Assembly (NCBI GenBank): GCA_028023455.1
Contig: JAQFVV010000144.1
Location: 932,001 to 996,000, forward strand
Source of the DNA: Epiperipatus broadwayi
Taxonomy: Eukaryota > Onychophora > Udeonychophora > Euonychophora > Peripatidae
Direction: 5' to 3'
Length of the DNA stretch: 64,000 nt
Below the pieces are notes generated by a model. It saw only the letters and a list, made by a program, of their open reading frames with translations. It was not told where the DNA came from and ran no database searches. Shown here piece after piece: positions 1 to 12,850 of this stretch. Position numbers and translations under genes: made by a program. Numbering within the stretch: the first letter of the stretch is position 1; the number at the start of each line of letters is the position of its first letter.

Positions 1-360
1 ACCTGCGAGTGATATCTATATGTAACAAACTAAAATGATGTGTAATCCAAACTACAATCACCAACTACAATCATCTGCGCATGATTGGAATTGCTATATA
101 AACAGTAAAATCATCACCCACGAGTAATATATGTATCTGCAATAAATCTAATAATGTAACTAACCAAAATGATTAATGTCATCTGTGAGTGATTTACCTT
201 ATCCCAAATGTATATGTAAATTAAGACCATATGTAACGAGGCAAACCATAAATGATTATAACTCCATTCATCACTTGCATGCGAATCCCAAACTCAAATA
301 TGAAATTGTATCCCTAACTTAGTCACCTGCGTGTGAGACAACCTATATAGCCAACTTATA
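1..360. repeat. Degenerate short dispersed/tandem repeat block
   Basis: A variant of the motif TCAYCTGCGNRTGAT recurs at about 1, 72, 115, 180, 268 and 322, with irregular spacing of 43 to 90 bases. The stretches between share words such as AACTACAATCA. It looks like the decayed end of a satellite or minisatellite that continues beyond the left edge of the window. There is no coding sequence. The period is not constant, so this call is tentative. Confidence 0.3.
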
Positions 361-1100
361 GTCATGATTTTTATTTATTGATTTTAATATTTGGTTTTCA
401 TTAAATTAAGTTTAAATTTAACTTTTGTGTCATGTCTCAATGTTGCTCATTGTTAAGTCTTTATTGATTATTTACTCATTAGTTAAGAATCACAATCCAT
501 ATTTTATAATTATGATCTGCCACAGACATCATCTATATAGCTATACTAGTTAATAAGTCAAATTCCCATAGTTTTGTGCTTTACCGATGTGCTATTGCCG
601 GCACGTGATGAGGGAAAATGCTGCTGTGGCTTTATATGTGTCATTCGCAAGGTGGTAAATCTTTGAGCATTAGCAAGGGAATTGGGGCTATATCAGACAA
701 CATGGTTCATACCATTCTATGCTGGTCAGCCTTGGTATGATTTACTAAAGTTCTAGATTTTGTTGCATGAATGTACAAATTTGACTGTTACAGTATGTTT
801 ATCCCATACTAGAGATGAGAAAAATTCTAAATCTATGTGCAACAGAAAAAAAATACATTCTTGAAAATAGCTTAGTTTTTTTTGACTGCTGCATAGGATT
901 TACATCTTTCTATGTATTTCATTGCATTAATGTCTTTTAATTATCTAGTTATCATTTTATAATAGTGAGTTATGTCATAAATTTGAGTTATGTCACATTA
1001 GTGATCATGTATCTGAATAAATGTTCGTGAAATTGTTTTATCCCTTATGCCTATAACATCTATTTTGTTTCTAAATGTACTAGGGTGTCTTCTTGTATTT
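361..1100. other. AT-rich intergenic stretch, nothing recognised
   Basis: No open frame of note, no recognised repeat and no RNA gene were seen on either strand. Confidence 0.5.
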
Positions 1101-1146
1101 GAATCATACATGAATGTACATCTGGTACACCATAATGATAATAGTT

Positions 1147-2823
1147 TTAATATGCTGGCTCATGCATAAATACCTTTTTTAAATGTATTGAGAAGTATAT
1201 ATATATGTTGTAATTTTTATTTTTAAATATTTTGGGAATATCCCACTGAATATTATTAAATATGGGGCACATGAATAAAAAATGTGATTGTGTTTCTAAT
1301 TTTCTCTGACATAGTTTGCATATGTCTTCAATGTTAGTGGAATTCCTTTTATATTTGTAGAAATAAAGGATGGGGAGTGCTTTAAGATTTAGTTTTAGGA
1401 GAAAATATTTTGGTTCTAATGACCAATATTTGAATTTGTTAGTCAACTCAGTATTTAATTTTATTCTTGGGAGGGCAATATATTAAATTGGGAATACATA
1501 ATAAAGGAGAAATTAACTTATTCCAGTAATTGCATGTGGGTGTAATTTTAAAAACTTTCTAGATATGGAAATATTCTTGCACATGATAATATAAGATTAA
1601 GTGTTTTTTGAATTTGGAAAATTTTTATAGAATGTAAACCCAATTCTTTTTGGGATAGAGGGTGCAGAATCTTACTTAGGGATACTGATGCCTTTTTCCT
1701 CTCACAATAATTTCCTACACATCGAGTAAATTTTAAATGTAAAAGCTTATGTGACCCATGTTAAATGTAAAAGCTTATGTGACCCATGTTATTATTAGGA
1801 GCTTGAAAAGGGCTACTTTGGCATAGAATGATAAATACAACTTGGAAAGAGAATTCATTATATTCTCAACTTTATTCATTAGTTTTCCATGTATCTGCGA
1901 TAATATTTCAGAGTTATTCAAATGAAAAGGAAATCCCACAAACAAGCTAAGCTTTCTTTTAAAGTATTTCTCATGTTGGCATTTCAAGTATATAGATCAT
2001 GTATTGAATTTTCTAAATTGAACTCCAGTTTATATTTCTCTGAGTAATTTTATTTAGAATTTTTATTAGTTTTGGTATCTGTTTTTTATTTGGCAGAAAG
2101 ATTGTTATGTGATTTATGTATGCAATGCATGAAACATCTGCCTTTATTTCAGGTATAAATATTCCAGTCACCTCATTTTCAATTGCTTTAAGAAAAGGAT
2201 CAATGCAAAATGTGAATAAAAGAGGACTTCATGGTGAACCTTGTGGAATTGAGTTAAATGTAATGAATGATGGTGAATACTTCCCACTAAGAGTTATCTG
2301 AATTTCTTGACTTAGAAGAAGATTCATAATCAAGTAGATTAATGCTCTGGATATTAATGTATCTTCTAATGCATTAATTATAATATCAATTGGTATCACA
2401 TTAAATGTTGATTTAATGTCAAAGATGAATTACAACTGGTTCATATTTTTTGTTGTTTCTGACTATATTGATTATTATCTTATATAAAAATGCTGTCTTC
2501 CCAGTTGATGAACCTTTTTTTGCACATTGGGTTTTTGATTACATTGGCGAAATATAAGATGTAATTCTATCTTTAATCACTGATTCCAGGATCTTAATCC
2601 CATGAGGACTCATTGATCTGGATGTAAGATTTTGGAATGTGGTTATATTTTTCTTCTTCTTAACAAATGGAACCAGTGAGATGAGACAAAGCTCATATAT
2701 ATAATAGATTCTCTTTTTTAGAAAGTTAACTAAATTTGTCAAATATTTTTCTGTGAATTGACTTAAATGTCTGTATACAAAACAAGGTATTCCATGTATT
2801 CCTGGATGACATGAGTTTGGCAC
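1147..2823 (-). pseudogene. LINE ORF2 reverse transcriptase and C-terminus, broken
   Basis: Minus-strand pieces in order: 2823-2539 has HPGIHGIPCFVYRHL and the finger motif LTSRSMSPHGIKILE. About 2300-2105 has IPQGSP, a stop, SPLLFTFCIDP, then CIAYINHITIF, where the catalytic YADD is replaced by YINH. 1987-1775 has the thumb-type GFPFHL followed by LSKLYLSFYAKVALFKLL. 1446-1147 has the C-terminal motif CKLCQRKLETQSHFLFMC. The polymerase copied element RNA at the nick; this copy cannot, because the Asp pair is gone and the frame is interrupted several times. Confidence 0.85.
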
Positions 2824-3519
2824 TGAAGAAGTTTTTATTCAAATTCTTTTGGTATAAAAACTTATGTTGTCTTTTGGTAGTCCCAGAAAGTTTTGTGAAG
2901 GGTTAAAATTTTTTTTTCTTTGCAAGTTATTTTTGTAATATGAATAAAGTGGCTCTAGTGTGTTATCACCTGCAAAGATTTGCTTTTCTATTTTGGTTGC
3001 TGTTGGAATGCAGTTTAGTGGAGCTTGCCCCAGTGCCTAATAAATGTATTGCTTAGATCGTGTGTTTGATTAAGGCATATTTTTCTCTTCTTTGTCACCA
3101 GATATTGTTTGAGACTCACAAGCTGACCAATATGATTTCCTTAGGGCTATTGCATTTGTACAATCGTCTGCTATGTTAGCACCAAGTGTTAATTCTTTTG
3201 TGCAATTTATCTGGAAGTGCTATAACCTTTGAGGGGGGTGGTTGGTTTCTTGTTATTGTAACAACTGTATATGAGATTATGTCCACAAATGCAATCCATG
3301 TTTGAACAAGGTTCATTTCCAAACCATGAATTTTGAATAATGATATGTATATTTCTGATGTTCTTTAGTTCATCCTGAAAGCAGTATTCTAATAGTTTTA
3401 CTTTTGTGATCATAGGTTTATATGAGAAATTATTTTCAAGACAGACCATCACAGCAGAATAAGTATTTGAGTTATATGCTGATCATATGATGCAATGCTA
3501 CAGAATAAAAAAAAAACAA

Positions 3520-4065
3520 GATCAATTAAAGACAGGCATCTGTCATTGTTGAAGAGGATAGAGTTTCTGGAAGAAATCCTTCTAGACATGAGAGGGAATG
3601 CCAGCAGATGTAACATTTTTTTTTTACAAATTTGTTGTACATGTTAAAGTCTCCTATTAGAATTATAGGATGTATCGAGGATGCAAATTTTGAGTTTAAT
3701 GTATATATACGTTTATTAATTTTTATTTTACGTGGAGGAATGTACATGTACGCTATGTTCATTGTTAATTTTGTGGTATAGTGTAACAATTAGCAGGTAT
3801 GCATCGCTATATATTATTTTAAATGAAATGAATGGACAGGTTTTGTTTATCACAATCCATGTTCCAGCTGAAGGTGAGAATGCTCTTCTGGAAAATAATG
3901 AATATCCTTGATTATCATAAAATTTTGATAGATCTGTTTGTGATTTGTTGTATATCTTAGTTTCCAACAAACTGCTGAATAATATGAAGTTATTTTTTAA
4001 ATTGTTGATTTCTTTCTACAGAGTTTAACCCTTTGATATTAATAGATCCTATTTTTGTTAACATT
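3520..4065 (-). pseudogene. LINE ORF2 endonuclease (EEP/APE-type) domain, broken
   Basis: This domain nicks target DNA to prime reverse transcription. The minus-strand reading starts with GSINIKGLNS, the usual opening of such ORFs. It continues in one frame through LETKIYNKSQTDLSKFYDNQ and FKIIYSDAYLLIVTLY, then shifts frame into a segment with the diagnostic IILIGDFNM (about 3640-3665). Stops and at least one frameshift make it non-functional. The same layout, with FKIIYHDHY and IMIGDFNM, is seen at 40.0-40.7 kb. Confidence 0.8.
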
Positions 4066-4110
4066 GTTTTATTTATTGTATAGAGGTAAATAATTCAAGA
4101 AATATATTTA

Positions 4111-4440
4111 TTTATGTTAACTGTTTAGTTCTATCTAAAGATATTAGACCCTCATGCAACAATTCTAGAAATTTATCATAAGCAGTTATATTTGGACATG
4201 ACTCACTTATCAAAATTATATTGACTGGTTCATTTGAAATATCATCTGCATCAAAATCTGGCAAGTTTATATTTGACTTTTTAACTTTTTTAATGTCCAG
4301 AGTTTATGGTATATCCTTTTCACTTAATCCTGGGCTTTGCAATTTACTTTTTCTTTCTCTTTTCTTGCATCACAAATAACCTGATTTGCGTTTGATAGTC
4401 AGTGCATTTATATCCATGTCTGTGTGTGTAACAGTCAGAT
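4111..4440 (-). pseudogene. LINE ORF1 tail (RNA-binding, knuckle-like), broken
   Basis: On the minus strand a frame ends in a stop at 4111-4113, about 45 bases before the recognisable start of the endonuclease ORF. It reads through acidic stretches such as LPDFDADDISNEP and ends near LISLDRTKQLT. Further upstream the phrase CYTHRHGYKCTDY resembles a decayed CCHC knuckle, as found in ORF1 of many LINEs, where the protein binds the element RNA. At least one frameshift lies between the knuckle and the tail. Assignment as ORF1 rests on position and the knuckle-like motif only. Confidence 0.5.
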
Positions 4441-4450
4441 TTGTACATTC

Positions 4451-7400
4451 ACACAACAAAATGCAGAGTTTCGGCAAATTACACCAAGGTTGATCTAGGT
4501 GAGGGGTTGAAACCTTGAATCAGATTGCATCTCATTTCCTCCACCAACCCTCCATGACTTACTAGCCTATGAATGACATGTGAGGCTACACTTGGAGTTT
4601 CTTAATTCACATGCCAGCAGTAGAAAAGGGTGAAGCAAGAGACTCAGAGAATAAATGACTAAATTACTAGTAGTTTAACCAAACATACACATTTATGGCT
4701 GGCTAAATAATGCATATATTAATAACTAGTACTGAATTAGAGTAGATTTGGACAAGATTTGGTAATGAATTATGAATAACACACTAAACAGTTATGAGTT
4801 TTAAATATTTAATTATTAAATATAAGATAAACAATACAAATTTGAAAAATACATCAGGATTTACACACTCATGTGTCTTATAGCGATGAGAGCATTTCAG
4901 TACAGGTTCTCATCTTTTATGCACTTTAATTAAAATGAGTTTATTACAATTTTAATCTACGGTTTCTAATGCATTAAGTATGGTATGCCATCCCTACGAG
5001 GTTTGCTAATAGTCAAATGTTATCAGAATGATAATCAACAGATATAACTAATATATTAATATTTTATGTAATAAGCAATAAATGTGCTCTTTATGCAGAT
5101 TGCATTATATAAACTAGATCTGAGGTTTAGATCAATGCTGAATGAATAATATTATGGAGGACGAACTGGCGATTTGTAGCGTAACTTCCAAGACTATGGC
5201 GCTGTTAAGAGATGCAACCTGAATGTGCAGTTACTCATGGGATTCAGTGTCAAGTATTCGGTTTCCATGGATACATGAACATTTAGTTCGGGTGATCGGA
5301 GCAGCTTATAAACTAATCTGGACTCTCTTGTTCCAGTTCTAAAAGAGAGCTGTCCGAACTAAGAATAATGGGGTGGCCCTTAAAACCAAAGCCATTTTAA
5401 TAATATATATATAGCAAGGCATATATTGCATCTGTGTGCTTTATAAAGACACATTTGTAATGCTTTTTAAAATATAAATATTAAAATTAATCAAGCACTA
5501 AATCTATAGTTTCGATCTGCGAAATTATTATTTGCCATTCATAAATTATACTTAAATCATGCTAAAATGGAGTAATTAAAAGTTATCTAGTTTACCCAGC
5601 AATCTGTACTTAATTTATAAGAATAAACTAAGGAGGAGTAAAGCATATTTGGAACTAAAAATTAATTAAAATATCATTCTCGCTCTTACTTAACTAAATA
5701 GACATCTAATATGCAAACCTGAATTATACAATAAACCCAAATATAGTAGCTTAAATAATATATATATAAGAGTAAGTTTTCAGTCCGGAGATTTATAGGT
5801 GTGTTAAACATCAACATAAATTAGCTACATGGGAGTTTCTAATCAGCTCTCCAAATTATTAATGTTATTGATCTCCGCTCTGAATGAATGCATAACATAA
5901 ATTAATGAATCAACAATATATAAAATAGAAAATAGGCATGACCGCAGATTAGAAAGATAGATATAATAATAATAACTGATCACAGTTATTATGTTAAGAA
6001 AATTATCAATTATAAATATTTATTAAGCAGTCAAGATTCTTACAAATATTATTATTATTATTATTAAATTTAAAATTATAGAATTTACTTGTTAAAAGTT
6101 ATTACAAATTATTAATTATGAACATTCAACATTTAGCTAGCTTTAGAATTATAAGTTAATTTAATAGTTTAGATTTAAATTATTTATAGAGCTCTGTGGG
6201 AAGAAATTTTTACTGATCTTTTTCTAGCTGGGGTGTTGGTGCTGGAATTCTCCATTAGGCTGGTTTGACCAATGTCTTCTTGGTGGGCTGTGGGTCTTGA
6301 ACTTTGTCCCCATCCTGGCCCAATTCTCTTAGAGGAAAACGGCAGTGGTTGATCTCTACCCAACAGTTTTTATTGTAGAAAGAATGAATGAGTGAACCTT
6401 GATGTCTGAATTTTTTTTTTAATTAACTCTTTCTCATCCCCCCTCACAAGCCATTAAAAGTTGTTTACGAGTTTTAATTTTCAATTTTAAGTTTTAATAG
6501 CCAGCATAAATTTTAATAAAAACAAAAGATCTGGCTTAGCTGGTGCCGGGTTAATGATTTTGTCTTTGACCTTTTAACTTTATTTTTAAATCTGTAAAAA
6601 TCTTCGGTTCTCAATTTACAATTTAATGAGAGGTATTTCTGAGAAACCGATGAACTTGATTCTCTCTTTTTTTAAAAGAAATTTAAGTTGTCAACATTCT
6701 GTTATATGTATAAGACAGACACCCCTGAATTTAAGAATTATATGTGAATACCAACAAATCTATAAATTAAATAACTTAAAAGATAATTTAGAAATAAATT
6801 TAGAAAATCTGTAATGTTTACTATATCTATCATATTACAGTCCCCTTTGCATATATACGTAAGTGTGATCCCACACATACAACGATGTTCACAACTTACT
6901 TTAATTTAGTCATTTTAAAATTATAACTGCGTGTACATTATATGCATACAAACATTAATATTACTATTAGATGTGCTTACATATCCACACATACACGTTA
7001 ATATACGCTATTACATATCAAAATAAATTATTATAAGGTTATATTTGTGGACTGGGACAGGTTTGAACTAGGAAAGAAGATTACTATGGCACATAGTAGG
7101 TACAGGATGATAGATCAATAATACTGTTTCATGTGTGATGGACCAGGTATTGTTGTCTCTATAATATCTTGTGTAAGCTTGTTTATTACAACTGTTTCTG
7201 TAAGAATTTTACTTATTTCATTTTTGTCTGTTGTAGTAAGGAAATGTTTTGTTCCAATAGTTGACCTTGCCTTTGAATATTATCATCTGTTAATATATTT
7301 TGTGTATTACTATCAGAGTCATCGATGTTAACATCAATTATACTAGTGATTATTTTCTCCCACTGAATGTTGATTATCATTATTTGTATCAGTTTTCTTT

Positions 7401-7728
7401 CTGCACTAATATGTTGAAATTTTCAAGTTAAATTTATATATTTGTCTAATTAGATTATCTCATAATATGACCAAACTATGGAGAAATATTCATTGATAAA
7501 GTGTATGATTTCAGCATAATTCTGTATCTATATTAAATTAATTATATTCCCTTTTTATATTCCACTTTTAACTTTTCTAGTTTTGAATTTAATGTATATT
7601 ATTGATAATTTTAATGTATACTAGAATTTGATATGTATCTTTTGGTAATACATAAGGAGAGTGAATGAAGTTATATTTTGAAAGAAATATTTAATGACTT
7701 TTGAGCTTCCATAGAAATATATATATAT
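4451..7728. other. AT-rich non-coding stretch with two GC-richer blocks
   Basis: No coding region is supported. Two blocks stand out from the AT-rich background. One is at 5140-5390, with a short inverted pair TTAGTTCGG at about 5283 and CCGAACTAA at about 5356. The other, at 6185-6400, is a unique-looking stretch that could be a decayed exon or transposon end. A further unassigned block lies at 4440-4640. The short frames at 6626 and 7131 have no recognisable motif. Confidence 0.4.
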
Positions 7729-9800
7729 TGTAACGATCGGAATGCAAGTGAAGATCGAATCTAACCGCAAACTATGATATCTGCTCTACAGGGTGCCATC
7801 TGGGCATTTAAACCTAGAAAAATTTATAGAGTAGGCAGATACGCGCAGTTAAGATTCCACTTTATTTAAATATTTAGATCGTTAGCCCAAGTCACTAGCT
7901 CAGTGGAACAGCAGAGATTATAAAATATAACTTTATATCTCAAATATAAAAAAAATAAAAGCCACTGCCAGAAATTAACACATAAAAATATTTATTTACA
8001 CACATATAAAATCATTCTAATTTGAGGAATAAGTTTACATTTTAGATGTTTATATTAATCTTTAATTGTACATTTAAATAGATTTCAATAATGAGTTTAA
8101 TATTTATTTAGTGAGTCGAGTATGAATAGACTATATAGATTGTATTTGAAAAGAAAATATTCTATCCCTTATTTAACCTTAGGCTAAAAAGTTCGCAGTC
8201 AAACTGGCGTCAATCCATCTGATACATTTATGTATTCAATGTAACATGAAAATACGACAACACAAAATACTATACTGTCAGGAATGTACGTCTGAACAGT
8301 AAGTAGAGTTAGAGAAGACATTGTCTCTCCACCAACAGGAATGCTACATCTGTTGGCAAGTAGAACAATAAACATAAAACTCCATAGGAATGGATTGCGG
8401 TCCTTTGCCATCTTACAAACCCATCCATAGGCAAACAGAAGGTGTGTGGCATATATATGCAATCCTGCCCATAGTGGATCTCATACTACATCTACTAATT
8501 ACGCAAATATATCCAATCCATTGAGCCAATTCAACTACGAAACGAATAACCTAAGATTACCCTCCCTTAATATAACTTTACAAAACTATATAGCCATTCA
8601 TGCCCGACTTAAATTTAACATTTAAATATGTTCGCACAGATGAATTTTATAAAATTTGTTTTAAAATGTTGAGTATAGATCGGCTGCACAGATTCCACGG
8701 TTAAAAACATTTCAAAATAAACATAACCGATCAAAATACAAAGTCATCGATAATGTCAATTGCATAGGGAATACAAAAAAAAACCCAATGGTGTTCATCA
8801 TAAGACACCGCAGTGACATGATGACTTATATATTCCAATCGACTATGAAACAGCAACATAATTAACCGCTAACGAATCTATGCAATGTCTATACCCAACT
8901 TTAAATTTCATGCATTTAAATAATTTATACGATAAGTATTAATACAATAAATAATTTATACAATAAGAAAAAAAATGGAAATGATGTTTATCAATGCAAA
9001 ACATATAAATTTAAACATTTTCAATTGATTTTAAACTTAAAAGTCAGATATAAGTTCATAAGCTTGAACGAAAGTTCTTAATTATTTTTAAATTTTAGAG
9101 TTCATGTCAATAGCTTACAGTAGAAGAAATCACTGCTCTTGATGTAAATTTCCATGGAGTCTTTATTTGAAAACCCGGTCAGATGTTCCGGAGGTAGCAT
9201 TAGCTGGTTCATTTTGGTATCACAGTCAGTTCATTTTTTAAAATAGAGAGAGAGTGTGATATGTGCGTCCTATCACCGACCCTCAAAAACAAACCGGAAA
9301 AACTGACTGGAACTCAATATTTTTCTTTTTATAGTCCTCCTATGGATTCCATGAACAAAGACGTCACTGTTCCATTTTTTTCGTTATGGTCCGGGCCTTT
9401 ATTTGCTGCTTCTATATTGGACAAGCTAATTCTTTATTCCTTATCTAATTTTGATCTGACTTTTTAATTACACAGCTTTTGGATAATTAATAAACAATCA
9501 TTTTCATTTACAGATTACAGGAATTAATTAATACCTGTTTTTATTTTTACTTACGAATTTCTTTTTTAAACTATTTTTATAATTAAATCTTTTTTTTATA
9601 AAAAAAAAAGTACGTTCAAATACCTTTTTTTATTTATACAAAAAAAATATTTTTAAAGTTTAGCATCTGTGCGAATATATACGTTTAACAAACATTTTAA
9701 TTTTAGCGTTTAGTTTTTTTTTTAATAGATTTTATTTTTATTTGCGACCTTTAAGATTTTATTTTAAATTAATGTAACGACATATTTATATATCGTTACA
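7729..9800 (-). mobile_element. 2.07-kb TG...CA element, probable solo LTR (copy A)
   Basis: The unit starts TGTAACGATCGG and ends TCGTTACA, set in (AT)n flanks. A second full-length copy lies inverted at 44685-46761 and matches along its whole length. On the minus strand it carries, in order, a CCAAT-type region, a TGACGT box and a TATAAAAAG box (near 9325-9335), which would place a U3 promoter about 480 bases in and make the rest R-U5. There is no convincing ORF: an 87-codon frame (8199-8462, minus) is not kept in the other copy. I infer a solo LTR of a large Ty3/gypsy-type element. A non-autonomous DNA transposon with TTGTAACGAT ends and a TA duplication is the alternative. Confidence 0.65.
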
Positions 9801-10840
9801 ATATATATATTAATGAACTATTTTACTTTTTTTTTTTTTTAGATAAAAGATAAGTAGTATATGTAGCACGAGAGTATAAATTTGTTCCCAGATAAATCTT
9901 AATAAAATGCTAAATTAAAGGAACGAAATTGTTCTCCCAAATTTGAATATGAACAAATAATATTGTATTAGTTTTATATTAGTTTATTGCGTTTTGAAGA
10001 AACTTAATCTTGCATAAAAGTATATATATATTTGTTGATTTCGAAAAAGGATTGGAGAGACGAGTTTCGTTACTTTGTTAGATATATTACAAAAGAGATA
10101 GATTAAAAGGAAAGATATTTATTAAGAAATTTCATATGAATGAGAAGATATTTATAAGATTAAGTGATCTTCCTACATGAAAGATCGGTATAGGAAGAGG
10201 TATAAGCTAGTGGTATTGTCTATTTTCAGTTTTAACATATTTAGGTTAGCTATTAAATGATTAGTGGTTTAATGAGGATGGAATTTGTATTTGGAATAGA
10301 AGATTCATTCTTTGCAAACAATGAAGATGAGCATAATAAAATATTATATAGGGTTGGCAGAGCTTATAAAAAAATGAGGATGAAAGTAAAATAGAATGAT
10401 ACTAAATAAATGAAAGTAATATTGAGAAGAGAAAATAATGAGTAAATATATTATTTTTTAAATGTTACTGTACTTGCCTAATAAATATTTTATATGCAAA
10501 TTTTATTATCTGAAAAAGCAAGTTTTTGTGCATATTCCATAAATATATTTATATATTTTGTAAATATTGGGGTTTAAACTTGTATTTTTAAGAGTAAAAG
10601 AAAAAATTCAACATTACAATATGTTATTATAGGGAGAAAAAAAAATCACATTAAAAATATTACAAATTATATTTTATGTAGCAGATAATATATTTGAATC
10701 TCCTCCTCTTTTTTATTTTATTTTTAAAAAGTAAAATTCTTTTTGATAGTTGTCATAAAAGAAAAAAATTCGGAAACAGTCTATTAGATTAATCTTAACT
10801 TCTATTATCCCGACAAAATTAGAAAATGTTGTTTTGATTT
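9801..10840. other. AT-rich stretch, nothing recognised
   Basis: No gene or clear repeat seen; poly-T and poly-A runs only. Confidence 0.45.
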
Positions 10841-10844
10841 ATTG

Positions 10845-11430
10845 TTTTAATTCATCATCATCATCATATTTTCAACCATTATCAATACATTGCAGAATGA
10901 AGGTCTCTCCAAGTTCTATCATCTCTGATCTCTAGCCTCTCTTCTCCACATCTCCCCAGCATATTTCTTTAATTCATTCATCTGTCTCACATGGAGTCCC
11001 TTTCTCGATCTTTTACAATCTCTTGGAATCCAGTTTAAGATTTCAACAGTTCATCTATTACCATCTTTTCTAGCAATATGTTCACCCCAATTCCACTTCA
11101 GTATTTTAATTCTTTCAATGATGTCAGTAACATCTGTTTATTCTCTCACCCATGTAATTTCATTTTCCATTTCTTCTTGTTACTCCTAACATACATCTCT
11201 CCATACTTTGTTGAATGGTCTGAAGTCTCTGTATTGCTCTTCTGTTATGTTTCAAGTCTGTTCTATAAGTAAGAACTAGTAACATACATTTATTAAAAAC
11301 CTTCCTTTTTAAACACACAGGCATATTTTCTTTTAATATTGTTATTTCTACCAAAACCACCACTTCAGCATGATTAATTTTTCCATTATGTTTCCATCTG
11401 TAGTATAATCTGACCAAGATATCTCTAGTT
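10845..11430 (-). pseudogene. RTE-type LINE, 3' end of the reverse transcriptase ORF (5'-truncated copy)
   Basis: The minus strand reads KRKVFNKCMLLVLTYR, then IQRLQTIQQSMERCMLGV, the region after the RT catalytic core in RTE/BovB-like elements. After a stop and a frame change come ERIKILKWNWGEHIARK-like and WIPRDCKR-like segments, then an (ATG)n tail at about 10845-10865, the usual simple-repeat 3' end of RTE elements. The first half of the element is missing. A sister copy in the same orientation is at 59220-59680. The product would have been the C-terminal part of the polymerase; this copy is dead. Confidence 0.8.
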
Positions 11431-12850
11431 TCGAAAATGATTAGTAATAATCATTAGTATATTTATCTGAAATGGATGGCGTCGAAGTTGTGAGTGGAGG
11501 GAGTTTGACAGTGGTAAATGGAAATGTAACAACCAAGATATTTGTGGCTAACTTTTTCTAATTCATCATTATCAATCTTTATTTTCTTATTTTGAGAAAA
11601 TCCATTGAACTTTACTTTAAAATAATAAATTCAGTATTGTTTTAATTATTGATGTATTTTTTTTACTATTGTTATTAATCAGATGAACTTATACTATATT
11701 ACAAAAAGTATTTATATACAGGTGATTCAATACATTGTTTTTAAAGAGACTAGAGAATATAAACAATAGTTAAAATGCTAGAATGCAAGCATATTAAAAA
11801 TTATAGATAAAAAGCTATTCAATGATGATTTACTAAAATACTGTTAATCTTAAGTACACGTCAGATACTATAACTCAAAACATTCCACATGAATTATATT
11901 TACAAAATGTGTGAGTGTACATATATACGTATATATACAATATATATTAACGCATACGTAGATCATATACCTGCAATATAGTTAGATACTTAACCATAAT
12001 ACGATAATTATTTGCATTTAAAAAACTGGAATTAATATTATGAATAATCATTATATTTTTTAAAATAAGTAATCATTAATTTATTATAAAAAGCTAGGAA
12101 AAAAATTAAATTGACATTTATTGCCTATGACAAAATTTATTTTTCAATTTTTTCTGAAAATCTTAAAATTTTTAATAGTAAATTGAAAATAAAACAACAA
12201 ATCTCTCTCTCTCTCTCCTTTTTATAACAATAAATCTCTCCTTTTAATTTGTTAAATATTTGTGAACTAAATAAAAAATTATCTCTTTAAATTTGCTGCA
12301 AAATCGTTTCAAAAATTGTGTGTGTGGGGGGGGGGGGAGTATAAAAGAAATAGTTACTGAATCTCTATAAGAATTTTTAAAAAAGAAGGTATGATTCTTA
12401 TATAAAATAAAATGTTGATTCAAATTATAAAAACAAAAACAAAACATATCATTGTTGATAAATATGTCATTGGGACTGTAATTTATCAAAAATAAATGCC
12501 AAAAAAAAAAAAAAAAGCTTGAAAAAAAAAAGTTGCATATTTCTATAGTTCTGAATTCAGGATGAAAGAAAGGATATAATAATGGGTACTGAAAAATATT
12601 GCATATCTGATGGATCAGGAATTCTTAGTACATATATAATTATAGATCATAAAGTTAATATTTATTTAAATTTGCAATAGAGTTTCAATTTATAATGGGG
12701 ATGGGGAAAGATAGAAGGAAAGATTTGTTGAAATATGAAAAATTCAAAGTCCAAAAATGCTCCAGAAACAAATGTTGTACTATTATATATATATATTATT
12801 GAAAGAAAAAATAGAAATTTTGTTTTTTTAATGAAATTTTGGTTGTCAAG
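11431..12850. other. AT-rich stretch with microsatellites
   Basis: Contains a (CT)n run near 12202-12218, a TGTG-G(n) run near 12318-12338 and an A-rich run near 12499-12530. No gene supported. Confidence 0.5.

Larger units (their letters stand above)
1100..4450 (-). mobile_element. LINE (non-LTR retrotransposon), near full length, inactivated (family L-A)
   Basis: Read on the minus strand, the parts occur in the order expected for a two-ORF LINE: a decayed ORF1 tail with a Cys/His knuckle-like stretch (about 4110-4440), an apurinic-type endonuclease (about 3520-4065), an RT (about 2000-2825), and a C-terminal CxxC...H....C motif (about 1290-1350). Each part is split by stops and frameshifts, so the copy is dead. 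Fragments of the same family occur at 36.0-38.6 kb and 40.0-40.7 kb, recognisable by the shared endonuclease phrase around GDFNM and a shared C-terminal region. The clade (Jockey, CR1 or I-like) cannot be fixed by eye. No target-site duplication was found. Confidence 0.85.

Noticed and set aside
2116-2301. 61-codon plus-strand frame
   Set aside because: It is the antisense of the LINE RT segment with IPQGSP.
8199-8462. 87-codon hydrophobic frame in copy A of the 2.07-kb element
   Set aside because: The matching stretch of copy B is open in another frame and shifted by indels, so coding is not conserved.
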